Below are positions 1-8,148 of a DNA stretch of 64,000 nucleotides, in pieces. The number at the start of each line of letters is the position of its first letter. Position 1 is the first letter of the stretch. The translations under genes and the position numbers were made by a program. A model generated the notes under the pieces. That model did no database searches. It was not told the DNA's origin and worked only from the letters and a program-made list of their open reading frames with translations. This DNA comes from Algoriphagus ornithinivorans (lineage in GTDB: Bacteria; Bacteroidota; Bacteroidia; Cytophagales; Cyclobacteriaceae): NCBI RefSeq assembly GCF_900115305.1, contig NZ_FOVW01000008.1, positions 181,957 through 245,956 of the forward strand, read 5' to 3'.

Positions 1-8
1 TATTGAGG

Positions 9-851
9 ATGCGCGCTAAAAGAAACTATTTTTTCATTTTTCTCTTCGCCCTTTTTGCGACAGAAACTTTGGCTCAAAACCCCTGGCAACAAGACAGGGG
101 TCAAGCCTTGATTTCTCCTTATTTGAGTAATTACAGGGCTGATGCCTATAGAGACAGAAATGGGACAAAAATTCCTTTCGAAAATAATGGGCAATTCCAG
201 AACTATAATCCACGAATTTATTTTAGCCTTCCACTAGGTGGTTACAAAGTAAATATTTTCGGCTCCATCCCAATGTTCTTCAATACTTACGAAGATTCAC
301 AGCGAAAGCAACAAAATACTGACCTAGGTGACTTAGAATTGGGATTGAGATTTCATCTGAAAGAGCTTAAAAACCATTATTTGATGGGCTCTGTAACAGG
401 TTTCATTCCGGCCTATCAAAACAACCAACTTCCTTTTGCTGGCTATGACCAATTTGGAATGGAAGGAAGGTTGATACTGAGTGGAACCGCACCTTGGATG
501 GGGGAGTACAACAATTTTCATAAAATCGAAGCCGGTTTTCGCTATTTCTTTCCTAGTGACCCAGCTCAAATTAGACTTTATTCCTCACAGGGCATTCGCT
601 TGGGCAAGGGTTTTGTCTTAATGGGTGAGTTAGACGGGATTTTCTCCTTCAGCGATGACAGTGAGTTCTTCGAAAATAACCTTCAGCTGGTAGCAGATTT
701 CAGCATGCTCAAAGCTGCAGCAAATTTAGGTTATGAATTCACTCCGAAAATCTCGCTTTATGGAGGTTTATTCCATGATATTTTAAATAGAAATTCAGGT
801 ATAGGAAGAGGTTTTCAGGTCTTCTCGGTCATTAGAATTGATTCCAAATGA
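9..851 (+). CDS. Putative outer-membrane beta-barrel protein, first gene of an exopolysaccharide-type operon
   Basis: A 280-residue protein with a clear Sec signal peptide (hydrophobic run from about residue 8, cleavage near LAQN). The rest is rich in alternating aromatic and polar strands with a C-terminal aromatic strand, as in outer-membrane barrels. ATG at 9 is preferred because it sits just before the signal peptide; an in-frame TTG lies at 3 and the true upstream region is outside the window. The stop overlaps the next gene's start (ATGA), so the two are translationally coupled. Coupling to a GT2 synthase suggests a role in export of its polymer, which is inference. No specific family was recognised. 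Confidence 0.6.
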   Translation: MRAKRNYFFIFLFALFATETLAQNPWQQDRGQALISPYLSNYRADAYRDRNGTKIPFENNGQFQNYNPRIYFSLPLGGYKVNIFGSIPMFFNTYEDSQRKQQNTDLGDLELGLRFHLKELKNHYLMGSVTGFIPAYQNNQLPFAGYDQFGMEGRLILSGTAPWMGEYNNFHKIEAGFRYFFPSDPAQIRLYSSQGIRLGKGFVLMGELDGIFSFSDDSEFFENNLQLVADFSMLKAAANLGYEFTPKISLYGGLFHDILNRNSGIGRGFQVFSVIRIDSK

Positions 852-2767
852 TGCATACGAAAGAATATTACAGAAAATCACTCTTTCAAGAAAAAGGAAA
901 TCTGCGGGCCGACCAGATTGAAAGAATTGAATTTCTGGAAAAGTCTCTTCAAAAAAGCTTTTTAAAGATTGCACTCAACTATGGTTACTTAAGCAGGAGA
1001 GCTTGGAAAAAAGCCTTGATAGAAGAAGGCGTTGAACTTTATCAGTTCAATTTTGAATCTCTTGAAGCAATCTCCAATCAAGAGGTGGTCAAAACGCAAC
1101 TTCACTGGTTCTTAGACTGTCTAGTATTCCCTCTAAAGCAAACTGATGATTATCTAGAAGTGGTATTATCAGATCCTTCTGACAGTATCAATATCAACAA
1201 TGTGGAAGAATTGCTGGGCCAAAAAGTTGACAAATTCCATGTTGCAGAGGACTTGGATGTCCTGAAAGCTTTGCACATTACCTATGGCTTAGACTATCTG
1301 GATAAAGCCATATTTAGGATTTACGATAGTGACAGAGAAAGTTGCGCCATTGAAACATTTACAAAAAAGCAACTGATCTTCATTGGGGCTATTCTAATCT
1401 TGGGTGCTTCATTATTTTATTTTTTCCCGGTCGGGGTAGCTATTACCTTCAATCTCATCCTCAATGCGCTTTTATTTCTTTCAATAAGTTTCAAATTTCT
1501 TCTCACGCTATACGGTTCCAGAATGGAAACCTCCAGAAAAGTGAGCAAGGCGGAATTGGATAAAGTAAATGATGATGAATTGCCGATTTATACAATCTTA
1601 TTACCTGTTTTCAAAGAATCTGAGGTGATCCATAAATTGGTTTGGAATCTAAGAAACCTTGATTATCCACTCGAAAAACTGGATGTCAAACTATTGATAG
1701 AGGCTGATGATGCGATGACCTACAATGCGGTAAAAGACATGAATTTTCCATGTATTTTCGAACCGCTCATTATCCCGCCAGCCCAGCCTAAAACTAAGCC
1801 CAAAGCCTGTAATTATGGCCTATACTTTAGTAAAGGGAAATACCTGACTATTTATGATGCTGAGGATATCCCGGATAACAATCAACTCAAACTAGTTACC
1901 AGTCTATTTAAGAAAATACCAGATGACTATGTCGTGATCCAATGTGCCCTGAATTATTTTAATAAAAAGGAAAATTTGCTGACAAGGCTTTTCACCTTAG
2001 AATACTCCTATTGGTTTGACTATATGCTTCCCGGCCTGGACAATCTAGATGTTCCAATCCCGCTTGGAGGTACAAGTAACCACTTCAAGTTCGACAAACT
2101 GATGGAGCTAGGTGGATGGGACGGGTTCAACGTAACCGAAGATGCTGACCTCGGACTGAGAGCTTATGCCAAAAGCTATAAAGTGACCGTTTTGGACTCT
2201 ACTACTTTGGAGGAGGCAAATAATGACTTTTTCAACTGGATCAGGCAGAGATCTCGGTGGATTAAAGGCTATATGCAAACCTATCTCGTGCATATGAGAA
2301 ACCCAATCAAGCTACTTCAAAAAGTAGGAGTCAAGGGTTTTTTTGGATTTCAATTCTTTATAGGCGGGACCTTTTTCACATTTTTAGTTTATCCCATTCT
2401 CCTGCTGTTTCTAATCTTTATGTTGATCTTGAATACAGGGCTTTTAGATTTTCTCTTCTTTTGGACGGATTACTCTGTCAGTCAAAATATCTTGGAATCT
2501 ATTCAATTATTCTTCCCGGACTGGTTGGTAATCATAGCCATCTTCAACTTCTCTGTGGGGAATTTGATGATGATCTATGTCAATATGATGGCAGTCTTTA
2601 GACGCCGGTCCTATACGCTGATTCTTTATGCTTTAATCAATCCATTATACTGGCTCATGCACAGTATTTCCGCATACAAGGGATTAATCCAGCTCATTAC
2701 CAAGCCATTTTACTGGGAGAAGACCAATCATGGACTCACCAAAAGCAGTAAACCTAGTTCTATATGA
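848..2767 (+). CDS. Processive family 2 glycosyltransferase with N-terminal MshEN-like (GspE-N) domain
   Basis: A 639-residue inner-membrane polysaccharide synthase. Residues about 30-155 resemble the N-terminal domain of type II secretion ATPases (MshEN/GspE-N), with an ALNYGYLSRRAWKKAL start and a VVLSDPSD core. Membrane segments lie near 175-220. The GT-A domain runs from about 246 to 480 with a DAED metal-site motif near 335, TEDADLG near 430 and QRSRWIKGY near 466, the QxxRW signature of cellulose-synthase-like processive enzymes. More membrane helices follow to about 620. NfrB of E. coli has the same two modules in the opposite order, and its MshEN domain binds cyclic di-GMP; similar control here is inference. 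It overlaps its neighbours by 4 nt at both ends. Product unknown. Confidence 0.8.
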   Translation: MMHTKEYYRKSLFQEKGNLRADQIERIEFLEKSLQKSFLKIALNYGYLSRRAWKKALIEEGVELYQFNFESLEAISNQEVVKTQLHWFLDCLVFPLKQTDDYLEVVLSDPSDSININNVEELLGQKVDKFHVAEDLDVLKALHITYGLDYLDKAIFRIYDSDRESCAIETFTKKQLIFIGAILILGASLFYFFPVGVAITFNLILNALLFLSISFKFLLTLYGSRMETSRKVSKAELDKVNDDELPIYTILLPVFKESEVIHKLVWNLRNLDYPLEKLDVKLLIEADDAMTYNAVKDMNFPCIFEPLIIPPAQPKTKPKACNYGLYFSKGKYLTIYDAEDIPDNNQLKLVTSLFKKIPDDYVVIQCALNYFNKKENLLTRLFTLEYSYWFDYMLPGLDNLDVPIPLGGTSNHFKFDKLMELGGWDGFNVTEDADLGLRAYAKSYKVTVLDSTTLEEANNDFFNWIRQRSRWIKGYMQTYLVHMRNPIKLLQKVGVKGFFGFQFFIGGTFFTFLVYPILLLFLIFMLILNTGLLDFLFFWTDYSVSQNILESIQLFFPDWLVIIAIFNFSVGNLMMIYVNMMAVFRRRSYTLILYALINPLYWLMHSISAYKGLIQLITKPFYWEKTNHGLTKSSKPSSI

Positions 2768-4308
2768 GAAAGAGTAAAATTTCATATTGGCTAGGATGGC
2801 TGGTTTTCAGCATAGGATACTTGGTTCTTTCCCAATGGCTGGCATCCAGAGGTTTTTACACGCTTGAATCCTTTTTTGTGGATTATAGAGCTGATATTCT
2901 TGTTCGCTTTCCTGAAGGATTCTTGAGAACATTTTACTTCACAAGCCCTGCCGTTTTCTTCTTAAGCAGTGTTCCCTTCAATTTCATTTCATCCATTCCT
3001 GGAAGCTTTTTCTTAAACGCTTTACTCATTGGAGGCCTGACTAATCATCTTTTCTTCAAGAGCTGGAAAGGGAAATACCCTTCAAAATTTTTCTTCCTGT
3101 ACATTTTATTTAGTCCTGTCATTCTTTTTGCCGGCACTTCTGGAACAAGCTTGGCTGTTTATCTAGTCCTGTATTACTTATTATTCTATGTGACCTTTAA
3201 ATACACCGAATCACATTCAGTTTTCCATCTTACTCTCATGAGTTTGACCATGGGACTTTTTGTATTGATGGATATGGAATACATGAAATTGATTTTGTTG
3301 TTAGTGCCAGTTCTATTCTTTGTCAGCTTTTTCAAAGCCAAGGGAATCAGGGGCAACTTTTATACGAGGGCTTCCGTGATTTTCAGCAATAATTCTCAGC
3401 GGAGAAAGTTCTTTACCGGCTTTTTCTCCTCTGTTCTGATTGTTGCATTTATCCCTTTAATGAGCTACCTGATTTTTTTGATGATCAACAAGGTATTCAG
3501 TGGCAGTTATTTTTTCTTTGAAAAAAGCACAGGAGATAGCTGGAATTCATATTCTGTCCTCTTCCCTTTAATCTCAATAAATGAAGACCTTTGGCCTAAT
3601 TTGGCTCAGATCAATTCAAGATTTTTGGGCTTAATTCTTCTATTATCTGTTACAGCTATTTACCAAATCCTGGATAGTAAAAATCAAGCAGCAAAAAGCT
3701 TTATTCTTATTTTGGTCATCCTTTTTGCAATTTCCGAAGCAGCAGATAATAAGATGCTATATCTGGATTTAAACAACCTATCCCTGATCACAGCCTCAGC
3801 TATAGCTGCCTTTTTTTATTCCCAAAATGGTTTGAAATCAAGGTCTTTAACTCTTAAAGTATTGACATTGGCTTTGCCTGTTTTAGCAGTCTTGCTGGAG
3901 TTTGGCTACTTTGAAAATAGCATAGTTCAACAAGAAAGACATTTTGCAGCCAGTATTTTTGACCCTGAAGAGGACCCCAATTTAAAGTCCATTGAAAAAG
4001 CAAGCTTGGCATTACAAAATCAAAATAGTGCACATATCTTGGCTGATGACGCTATTTTCTACCCTGAGCTCTCTACTTTGGATAAAAGCTTTACTTGGGA
4101 AGGACATTTCAGCCCTTATTACATGCATGCTTTGCAGCAGCCTGAGGCCTATGCTGATTTGATCCTAGTAACAAAAAAAGATCATCCTCTGCACTTGAAT
4201 GATATAGTGGCCACTTCCCTGAAAAGGTTGGATAGTTTGAAAATTGAGCTGCCTAAAAAAGTGATTTACGAAGATGAGTACCGGCAGCTGATTAAGATAG
4301 GGAAATAA
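2764..4308 (+). CDS. Polytopic membrane protein of unknown function in the polysaccharide operon
   Basis: A 514-residue protein with about ten hydrophobic segments spread over residues 8-385 and a soluble C-terminal tail of about 120 residues. Its start overlaps the stop of the GT2 gene by 4 nt, which points to coupled translation. I do not recognise a catalytic motif. The layout resembles membrane proteins that accompany polysaccharide synthases or GT-C-like enzymes, but no conserved acidic motif of a known GT-C family is obvious. It is followed by a 137-bp convergent gap with no clear terminator. The co-function with the GT2 enzyme is inferred only from the overlap. Confidence 0.6.
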   Translation: MRKSKISYWLGWLVFSIGYLVLSQWLASRGFYTLESFFVDYRADILVRFPEGFLRTFYFTSPAVFFLSSVPFNFISSIPGSFFLNALLIGGLTNHLFFKSWKGKYPSKFFFLYILFSPVILFAGTSGTSLAVYLVLYYLLFYVTFKYTESHSVFHLTLMSLTMGLFVLMDMEYMKLILLLVPVLFFVSFFKAKGIRGNFYTRASVIFSNNSQRRKFFTGFFSSVLIVAFIPLMSYLIFLMINKVFSGSYFFFEKSTGDSWNSYSVLFPLISINEDLWPNLAQINSRFLGLILLLSVTAIYQILDSKNQAAKSFILILVILFAISEAADNKMLYLDLNNLSLITASAIAAFFYSQNGLKSRSLTLKVLTLALPVLAVLLEFGYFENSIVQQERHFAASIFDPEEDPNLKSIEKASLALQNQNSAHILADDAIFYPELSTLDKSFTWEGHFSPYYMHALQQPEAYADLILVTKKDHPLHLNDIVATSLKRLDSLKIELPKKVIYEDEYRQLIKIGK

Positions 4309-4445
4309 AAAAAGAGCCAAAATGAATTTCTTAGCGCTTCTATAAAACAAATTTTCATAGGTTCTAACTTCTAATCAATTACAAACTTTAGGGGGCTAAC
4401 AGGCCTTTCAGTGATTTCTTTATATTTATTGGATGTTAAATTCAC

Positions 4446-5357
4446 TTACTCTTTAAAAAAGGTTAATTCAATCGCAGGATGGAACTTGTCAGGGTTGAAT
4501 ACTCCAATTTCGCCTCCAGTGATATAGAAACCCAAATCAATATCTTTACTTACCCTTTGATCTGCTAGAGCAAAATTCGACTTGGGCTCTTTTTCCAATA
4601 GATCAAAAACAATAAATAAGTCTTTCACTCCCTCTGGAATACCAACATATTCATCAAAATTCACTTGCACCCAACCTGGTTTGAGTACTTCAACTACTTT
4701 ATTTCTCTGAAGTAGGTCCGAAAAATCATGAATTGAATTATTTTTCCCAGGTTTAATATCCATCCTATTATTTGGAAGTAATATCCTAATGGAAACATCA
4801 ACTTTTTCTTTAAGAATATCAGATACATAAAACTTTAACTTATCTAAATAAAGTTGCTTTTTCTTCGGGATTTTTACACGAATAGTGTATCGATAAAACT
4901 CCCCCTGAGCGGACCCAATTAAGCCGATAGGTTTGGTCGCCTGCCAACCTTCTGCTTTTGCATCACCTATTTTCAGTTCACTTAGTTTAGTTGAATTCAC
5001 AGCTACCTCTGGAAGCTCAAACTCTTTACTTGGTAAAAATATCGTATCCAGATTCCAAATTTCCTTAATCGAAAGTAGCGTGTCATTGATTCCGTAGCCT
5101 GAGATATTAATTAAGGCATTTTCTGGGATTTCCTTTTTTAAGTATTCCAGTTTCCCAGCAAGATCAGTAAAATCCATAAAACTACCGCCCTCAACTTGTA
5201 CTCTGAGATAGGCAAGGGGAATCTGCTCATTAGAAGAATAGAAATATGTCGCGCTTCTTTCTTGTCCAATTGACTGAAAACAGATAAATACAAATGGAAT
5301 AATCAGACATTTATTGACCGATCGTATAGGATACCAAAATGGGTTTTTCATTATCAT
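4446..5357 (-). CDS. Secreted protein with N-terminal carboxypeptidase-like regulatory domain
   Basis: A 303-residue protein with a signal peptide ending near QSIGQE. Residues about 40-110 look like the carboxypeptidase-D regulatory (Ig-like) module common in Bacteroidota (IPLAYLRVQV, then TDLAGKLEYL and a stretch ending ISGYGINDTLLSI), followed by LPEVAV, the usual exit from this module. The remaining 180 residues are beta-rich and unassigned. The start lies 47 bp inside the upstream propeller gene, so the two are translationally coupled; ATG at 5351 is an equally possible start. Last gene of the small-peptide cluster. Function unknown. Confidence 0.6.
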   Translation of the reverse strand: MIMKNPFWYPIRSVNKCLIIPFVFICFQSIGQERSATYFYSSNEQIPLAYLRVQVEGGSFMDFTDLAGKLEYLKKEIPENALINISGYGINDTLLSIKEIWNLDTIFLPSKEFELPEVAVNSTKLSELKIGDAKAEGWQATKPIGLIGSAQGEFYRYTIRVKIPKKKQLYLDKLKFYVSDILKEKVDVSIRILLPNNRMDIKPGKNNSIHDFSDLLQRNKVVEVLKPGWVQVNFDEYVGIPEGVKDLFIVFDLLEKEPKSNFALADQRVSKDIDLGFYITGGEIGVFNPDKFHPAIELTFFKE

Positions 5358-6387
5358 CCTTAGTAAGATTTAATAGCTCAATTATTTCTTCATTATATTC
5401 ACCGGGTAACAATACGGTATGAAGTAAATCCTCACGAACTGTTATCGGCTTTAGGAAAAACTCCTTCAGATTGGAATCTATCGAAAAACGGTAGGCTTTC
5501 CCATTTTGGATCAATCCAAAATTTAGATTATCGATAGTTTCATTGAAGAAATTAAATGAAATTATACTATCTCTAACAAGGAGATTCGTTGGAGCAAAAA
5601 AATAGGAATCTGATGAAAGAATTTCATATAAATCCTCTGCTCGATCAAATGTGGAGACCTTTTCCGGAATTCTTTTACTTCCAAAATCAATTCTATCAAC
5701 TAAATAAATAGAATCTTTCCCGATTTGGTAAACTTTGTCACTAAATGGTTGCACAAGGAAATAGTTTTCCCCAAAATGAGAAATGCTTTGGGGTAGAAAA
5801 CCTTCAATAAAACCTGAAAACTGAGGCTTGAACTTTAAGTTTGTAAAATCTTCCTTAGAAAATCCATAGCCTTTTTGAATTCCCGTCTCCACATCTGTAT
5901 CGGATACAAAAAATAAACTGCTAGTATTTGGAACTGAAAGAGCCCCAACCAAATAATCTTCGATATCAAACGCTTGGAAAACTGAGAAGTCTTTTAAGGA
6001 ATACTTTATCAATTTCATTTGAGTTCGATCATAGATTGAGATATGATTTTTATCAAAAACAAACAAATCAATCTGTACATATTCACCTGGTCCCGAACCC
6101 AATTTCAAAAGTTGCCTTTTGAAATCGCCTTCCCTGTCAAAAACCAAAATCGAGGATGTAATTCCATCCTCCAATAAATAAATTAAAGAATCCGTAAATT
6201 CTATTTGTTTTATTACTCCTACAACAATGGAGTCTGGTATCTCTAAGAAAAAGGATTGTTCTAATTGAATCCAATCATCGAAACTTTCATTTACAAAGTG
6301 TGGGTCTAAATATTTTATACTTTTAAAGTTGGATTCAGGAGTACAACTAACTATAAAAACAATCAGCAAAAAATGGTGAATTCTCAT
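5311..6387 (-). CDS. 6-bladed beta-propeller lipoprotein
   Basis: A 358-residue predicted lipoprotein: a short hydrophobic N-terminus ends in FIVSC, a lipobox with Cys as the acylated residue. The body carries repeated blade-like segments (for example SILVFDREGDFKRQLLKLGSGPGEY), the hallmark of the Bacteroidota 6-bladed propeller family (BF_3-like). ATG at 6387 is preferred over one 24 nt upstream because it starts directly at the signal sequence. It lies 61 nt downstream of a small Cys-peptide gene and overlaps the next gene. Such propeller proteins often neighbour small secreted NVEALA-type peptides; their role is unknown. Probably anchored in a membrane facing the periplasm or the surface. 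Confidence 0.7.
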   Translation of the reverse strand: MRIHHFLLIVFIVSCTPESNFKSIKYLDPHFVNESFDDWIQLEQSFFLEIPDSIVVGVIKQIEFTDSLIYLLEDGITSSILVFDREGDFKRQLLKLGSGPGEYVQIDLFVFDKNHISIYDRTQMKLIKYSLKDFSVFQAFDIEDYLVGALSVPNTSSLFFVSDTDVETGIQKGYGFSKEDFTNLKFKPQFSGFIEGFLPQSISHFGENYFLVQPFSDKVYQIGKDSIYLVDRIDFGSKRIPEKVSTFDRAEDLYEILSSDSYFFAPTNLLVRDSIISFNFFNETIDNLNFGLIQNGKAYRFSIDSNLKEFFLKPITVREDLLHTVLLPGEYNEEIIELLNLTKDDNEKPILVSYTIGQ

Positions 6388-6448
6388 ATTTATAATTTTA
6401 AATCCTCCCAAGAATTATCTTGGAATATTTAGTTAAAATTTAACCTTA

Positions 6449-6628
6449 TCATCCGCAACAAGCGTACCCAATCTTAGGCTTACATCCACGATTTAACCAC
6501 ATTATTTTATAGTCCATCACACATAAATTATTAGAAATCTCTTCAGCAGTAGGCGCTTCTTGAGCCATTATAGAAGTAGGCAAGGACAAAATTATTATTA
6601 CCATACCTACAGTAAATAGTCCCTTCAT
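6449..6628 (-). CDS. Small secreted cysteine peptide (59 aa), GCKPKxGYxC type
   Basis: A 59-codon reading frame (ATG at 6628, TGA at 6449) that I translated by hand. It begins MKGLFTVGMVIIILSLP, a typical signal peptide with likely cleavage after IMAQ, leaving a mature peptide of about 36 residues. The mature part has Cys36 and ends with GCKPKIGYACCG. The next gene upstream encodes a peptide with the same Cys...GCKPKxGYxC pattern, which supports this as a real paralogous gene. It lies 61 nt upstream of the propeller lipoprotein. It recalls the NVEALA-type peptides of Bacteroidota but lacks that literal motif. Function unknown. Confidence 0.65.
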   Translation of the reverse strand: MKGLFTVGMVIIILSLPTSIMAQEAPTAEEISNNLCVMDYKIMWLNRGCKPKIGYACCG

Positions 6629-6662
6629 AAATATTTAAATTAAGTCAAGTTATTTAGAAAAC

Positions 6663-6694
6663 TCTCACTCTGGTGACAAGTCACCAGAGTGAGA
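6663..6694 (-). terminator. Strong perfect hairpin between two small-peptide genes (possible terminator or attenuator)
   Basis: The two 15-nt arms (6663-6677 and 6680-6694, CTCACTCTGGTGAC type) are perfect inverted repeats with a 2-nt spacer. On the minus strand the hairpin starts 6 nt after the stop of the 74-aa peptide and is followed by GTTTTC, a weak T-run. It could stop most transcripts, or protect the 3' end of the first peptide's mRNA so that it is made in excess over the downstream lipoprotein genes. Confidence 0.6.
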
Positions 6695-6700
6695 AAATTG

Positions 6701-6925
6701 TTAGGTTCCTATTGTAGGTAAATCTGGATAATCTGGATGAGCGCATCTCAATAAGCACTCATAACCTGTTTTAGGTTTGCACCCTGAAACAAAAAATTGT
6801 TTCTTTTTATCATGATAGACTTTATCACAATCCCCTGGTTCAGTTTGTGCCAAAGTTGGCATCACTGAGAATGATGTGATTCCAACTAACACAATTGCCA
6901 TAATTGAATAGACTTTCTTTTTCAT
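6701..6925 (-). CDS. Small secreted cysteine peptide (74 aa), GCKPKxGYxC type
   Basis: A 74-residue protein with a signal peptide (MKKKVYSIMAIVLVG..., cleavage near TLAQT) and a mature part of about 47 residues. It has Cys33 and then GCKPKTGYEC followed by LLRC, four cysteines in all. It shares the spaced Cys...GCKPKxGYxC pattern with the 59-aa peptide encoded just downstream, so they are paralogues. First gene of a minus-strand cluster with a propeller lipoprotein and a carboxypeptidase-like-domain protein. Similar in size and context to NVEALA-type peptides; function unknown. It could be a signalling peptide, a structural surface peptide or a modified natural-product precursor, but no modifying enzyme is nearby. 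Confidence 0.65.
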   Translation of the reverse strand: MKKKVYSIMAIVLVGITSFSVMPTLAQTEPGDCDKVYHDKKKQFFVSGCKPKTGYECLLRCAHPDYPDLPTIGT

Positions 6926-7038
6926 TTTTTTAAAAATTTAGGATTTTAATTTATTTAAAACTGGCCTTTAAGTGATCACAACTAAAAATACCCCCCAAAA
7001 AATTTAAAAAGCAAATTTTCAATTCGAATTATATAAAA

Positions 7039-7070
7039 AAAATGCCACTCTATCTCTAAAGTGGCATTTT
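7039..7070 (-). terminator. Intrinsic terminator after leuB
   Basis: Inverted repeat AAAATGCCAC / GTGGCATTTT (7039-7048 and 7061-7070), 12-nt loop, followed on the minus strand by a T-run. It begins 4 nt after the leuB stop and closes the nine-gene branched-chain operon. Confidence 0.85.
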
Positions 7071-7074
7071 TCAA

Positions 7075-8148
7075 TTAATACGCTTTTATAACCTTGGAGG
7101 CCAGCCAATCACCTACCTCGGAGGTTTTATAAGACTTACCGCCTTCAGCAATATCCTCTGTGACCACTCCTTCAGCCAGGGATAAATTGACTACCCCAGT
7201 AATTGCCTCAGCTTCCTCTTTTAGATCAAAAGCATAGTCAAACATCATCGCAGCAGAAAGTACCGTAGCCAAAGGATTGGCGATATCCTTTCCAGCAGCC
7301 TGAGGATAAGAGCCATGGATAGGTTCGAAAAGCTTCACATTAGAACCTAGAGAAGCAGACGGCATCAAACCCATGGAGCCTGAAATCACAGAAGCCTCAT
7401 CTGTCAAAATATCTCCGAATAAATTTTCAGTAATCAGAACATCATAAGCCTTAGGCCATTGAATCAGACGCATAGCTACCGCATCTACAAACTCATATTC
7501 CACCTTCACATCAGGGTACTCATTTGCCAATTCCTGCACCGTTTCCCTCCAAAGTCTGGAAGTAGCCATAACATTGGCCTTATCCACACAGGTCAATAAT
7601 TTTCTTCTTTTTTGTGCAGCTTCAAAGCCCATTCTCGCCAATCTCACAATCTCCTCCTTGCTATACACATTGGTATCAAAGGCTTTGGTTCCCTGCTCAT
7701 TCCTTCCCCTAGGCTCTCCGAAATAAACCCCTCCGGTCAACTCTCTGAAAAAGACGAAATCTACTCCCTCCACTCTATCCAACTTCAAGGGTGATTTATG
7801 AACCAAGGATGGAAAAGTAAATGTAGGACGCACATTGGCAAACAAACCCAGCTTTTGACGCATTCTTAACAACCCTTGTTCAGGACGAACTTTAGCTTTG
7901 GGATCATTATCATATTTGGGATCACCAATGGCACCAAAAAGGACAGCATTAGATGCAGCACAAATTTCATGGGTAGCATCCGGATAAGGATCACCTGTTG
8001 CATCAATAGCACATGCTCCTACCAGGCCTTCTTTAAAAGTGATTTTGTGTCCGAATTTCTGACCGACAGCTTTAACAACTTTGACAGCCTGTGCTACAAC
8101 CTCAGGACCAATGCCGTCACCCGGCAGCAGCGCGATATTCATTTCCAT
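7075..8148 (-). CDS. leuB: 3-isopropylmalate dehydrogenase
   Basis: A 357-residue cytosolic enzyme that oxidatively decarboxylates 3-isopropylmalate to 2-oxoisocaproate with NAD+ in leucine synthesis; in pathways with citramalate synthase it also converts 3-methylmalate to 2-oxobutyrate. The sequence opens with the family start LLPGDGIGPEVV and contains RMRQKLGLFANVRP, the GGVYFGEPRGR stretch and the C-terminal FEPIHGSYPQAAGKDIANP NAD-binding region. Length is normal. The start overlaps the cimA stop by 32 bp (26 bp if ATG at 8142 is used), so it is coupled to cimA. Last gene of the operon, followed by a terminator. Confidence 0.97.
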   Translation of the reverse strand: MEMNIALLPGDGIGPEVVAQAVKVVKAVGQKFGHKITFKEGLVGACAIDATGDPYPDATHEICAASNAVLFGAIGDPKYDNDPKAKVRPEQGLLRMRQKLGLFANVRPTFTFPSLVHKSPLKLDRVEGVDFVFFRELTGGVYFGEPRGRNEQGTKAFDTNVYSKEEIVRLARMGFEAAQKRRKLLTCVDKANVMATSRLWRETVQELANEYPDVKVEYEFVDAVAMRLIQWPKAYDVLITENLFGDILTDEASVISGSMGLMPSASLGSNVKLFEPIHGSYPQAAGKDIANPLATVLSAAMMFDYAFDLKEEAEAITGVVNLSLAEGVVTEDIAEGGKSYKTSEVGDWLASKVIKAY

